Positions 14,847 through 15,082 of a stretch of DNA of 15,082 nucleotides are shown here, in pieces. The DNA lies in NCBI GenBank assembly GCA_964418385.1, contig CAYQLH010000017.1:1-15082 (forward strand). The letters run 5' to 3'. The translations under genes and the position numbers were made by a program. Source of the DNA: RGIG2560 sp964418385. GTDB taxonomy: Bacteria; Patescibacteriota; Microgenomatia; UBA1400; PJMF01. Every line of letters starts with the position of its first letter. The first letter of the stretch is position 1. Under the pieces are notes generated by a model that was not told the origin of the DNA, made no database searches, and saw only the letters and a list, made by a program, of their open reading frames with translations.

Positions 14847-15082
14847 ATGTCACCCGCACTCACCGACCACATCGCCCAAGTCCACACCACCGCCATGGGA
14901 GTAGACAGAATTAGACGCAACCTCGGCGCCAGCAATCTCGACGTGGTGGCGTGGTGTCGCGAAAAAATCCTTAAGCCTGAGGCGAAAATCACCAAACACG
15001 GGAAAAATTGGTACGTGACAATTGACGGCTGCGTAATTACCGTCAATGCCAGTAGCTACACGGTGATTACGGTGCACAGAGA
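14847..15082 (+). CDS. DUF3781 family protein, 3' end beyond the window
   Basis: Open from ATG 14847 to the right edge (78 codons seen). The translation matches the uncharacterised DUF3781 family: VHTTAMGVDRIRRNL (12-26), then DVVAWCREKIL, HGKNWYVTIDG (52-62) and ITVNASSYTVITVH near the visible end, corresponding to the family's GKNWY and ITINA-SYTIITAH signatures. The small soluble proteins of this family have no established function. No Shine-Dalgarno and only a weak -10-like sequence precede the ATG, so expression may depend on readthrough from the tRNA-Ile promoter past the hairpin at 14759. Confidence 0.75.
   Translation, partial: MSPALTDHIAQVHTTAMGVDRIRRNLGASNLDVVAWCREKILKPEAKITKHGKNWYVTIDGCVITVNASSYTVITVHR

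Overview
The window reads as a fragment of a small-genome bacterium, most likely a member of the Patescibacteria (Candidate Phyla Radiation). This is inferred from the gene style (short gamma-type DnaX, DUF1704-type HExxxH metallopeptidase, many envelope glycosyltransferases, tRNAs without encoded CCA) and from very tight spacing. No taxonomic marker gene is present. TGA and TAA both act as ordinary stops.

Layout: the left edge carries a 5'-incomplete dnaX (+) that lacks its P-loop region. It faces uvrB (-) across 178 bp of AT-rich DNA. The 316 bp upstream of uvrB hold four tandem 33-bp units built on a palindrome, then a near-consensus promoter for a GT39-like membrane glycosyltransferase (+, 3508-5157). 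A tRNA-Ser(UGA) gene (-) follows. Next come two minus-strand genes: a DUF1704/MATCAP-like metallopeptidase (5307-6194) and, upstream of it, a two-TM protein with an extracytoplasmic region and a cytoplasmic AlbA_2 (Schlafen-type) domain (6219-7832). A small lysine-rich single-TM protein (7949-8272, +) is transcribed divergently from the AlbA_2 gene.

From 14002 down to 8301 lies a five-gene minus-strand operon: GT39-like membrane glycosyltransferase, two GT4 glycosyltransferases, a GT2 glycosyltransferase and a divergent ribose-phosphate pyrophosphokinase. Junctions overlap by 4 or 8 nt, or are 1 nt apart. It looks like a surface-glycan assembly unit. About 635 bp without a convincing gene follow. 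They contain a long hairpin with a U-rich tail (14204-14263) and end in the promoter of tRNA-Ile(GAU). A 14-bp perfect hairpin with a TTCG loop follows the tRNA, and the window closes inside a DUF3781 gene running off the right edge.

The most coherent unusual signal is transcriptional. All six protein genes that head transcription units inside the window, and both tRNAs, have a perfect TGN-TATAAT extended -10. For the protein genes the start codon is only 7-11 nt past the -10, so transcripts should be leaderless or nearly so. Operon-internal genes instead carry clear Shine-Dalgarno sequences 5-6 nt before their starts. The window therefore appears to use two initiation modes depending on operon position.
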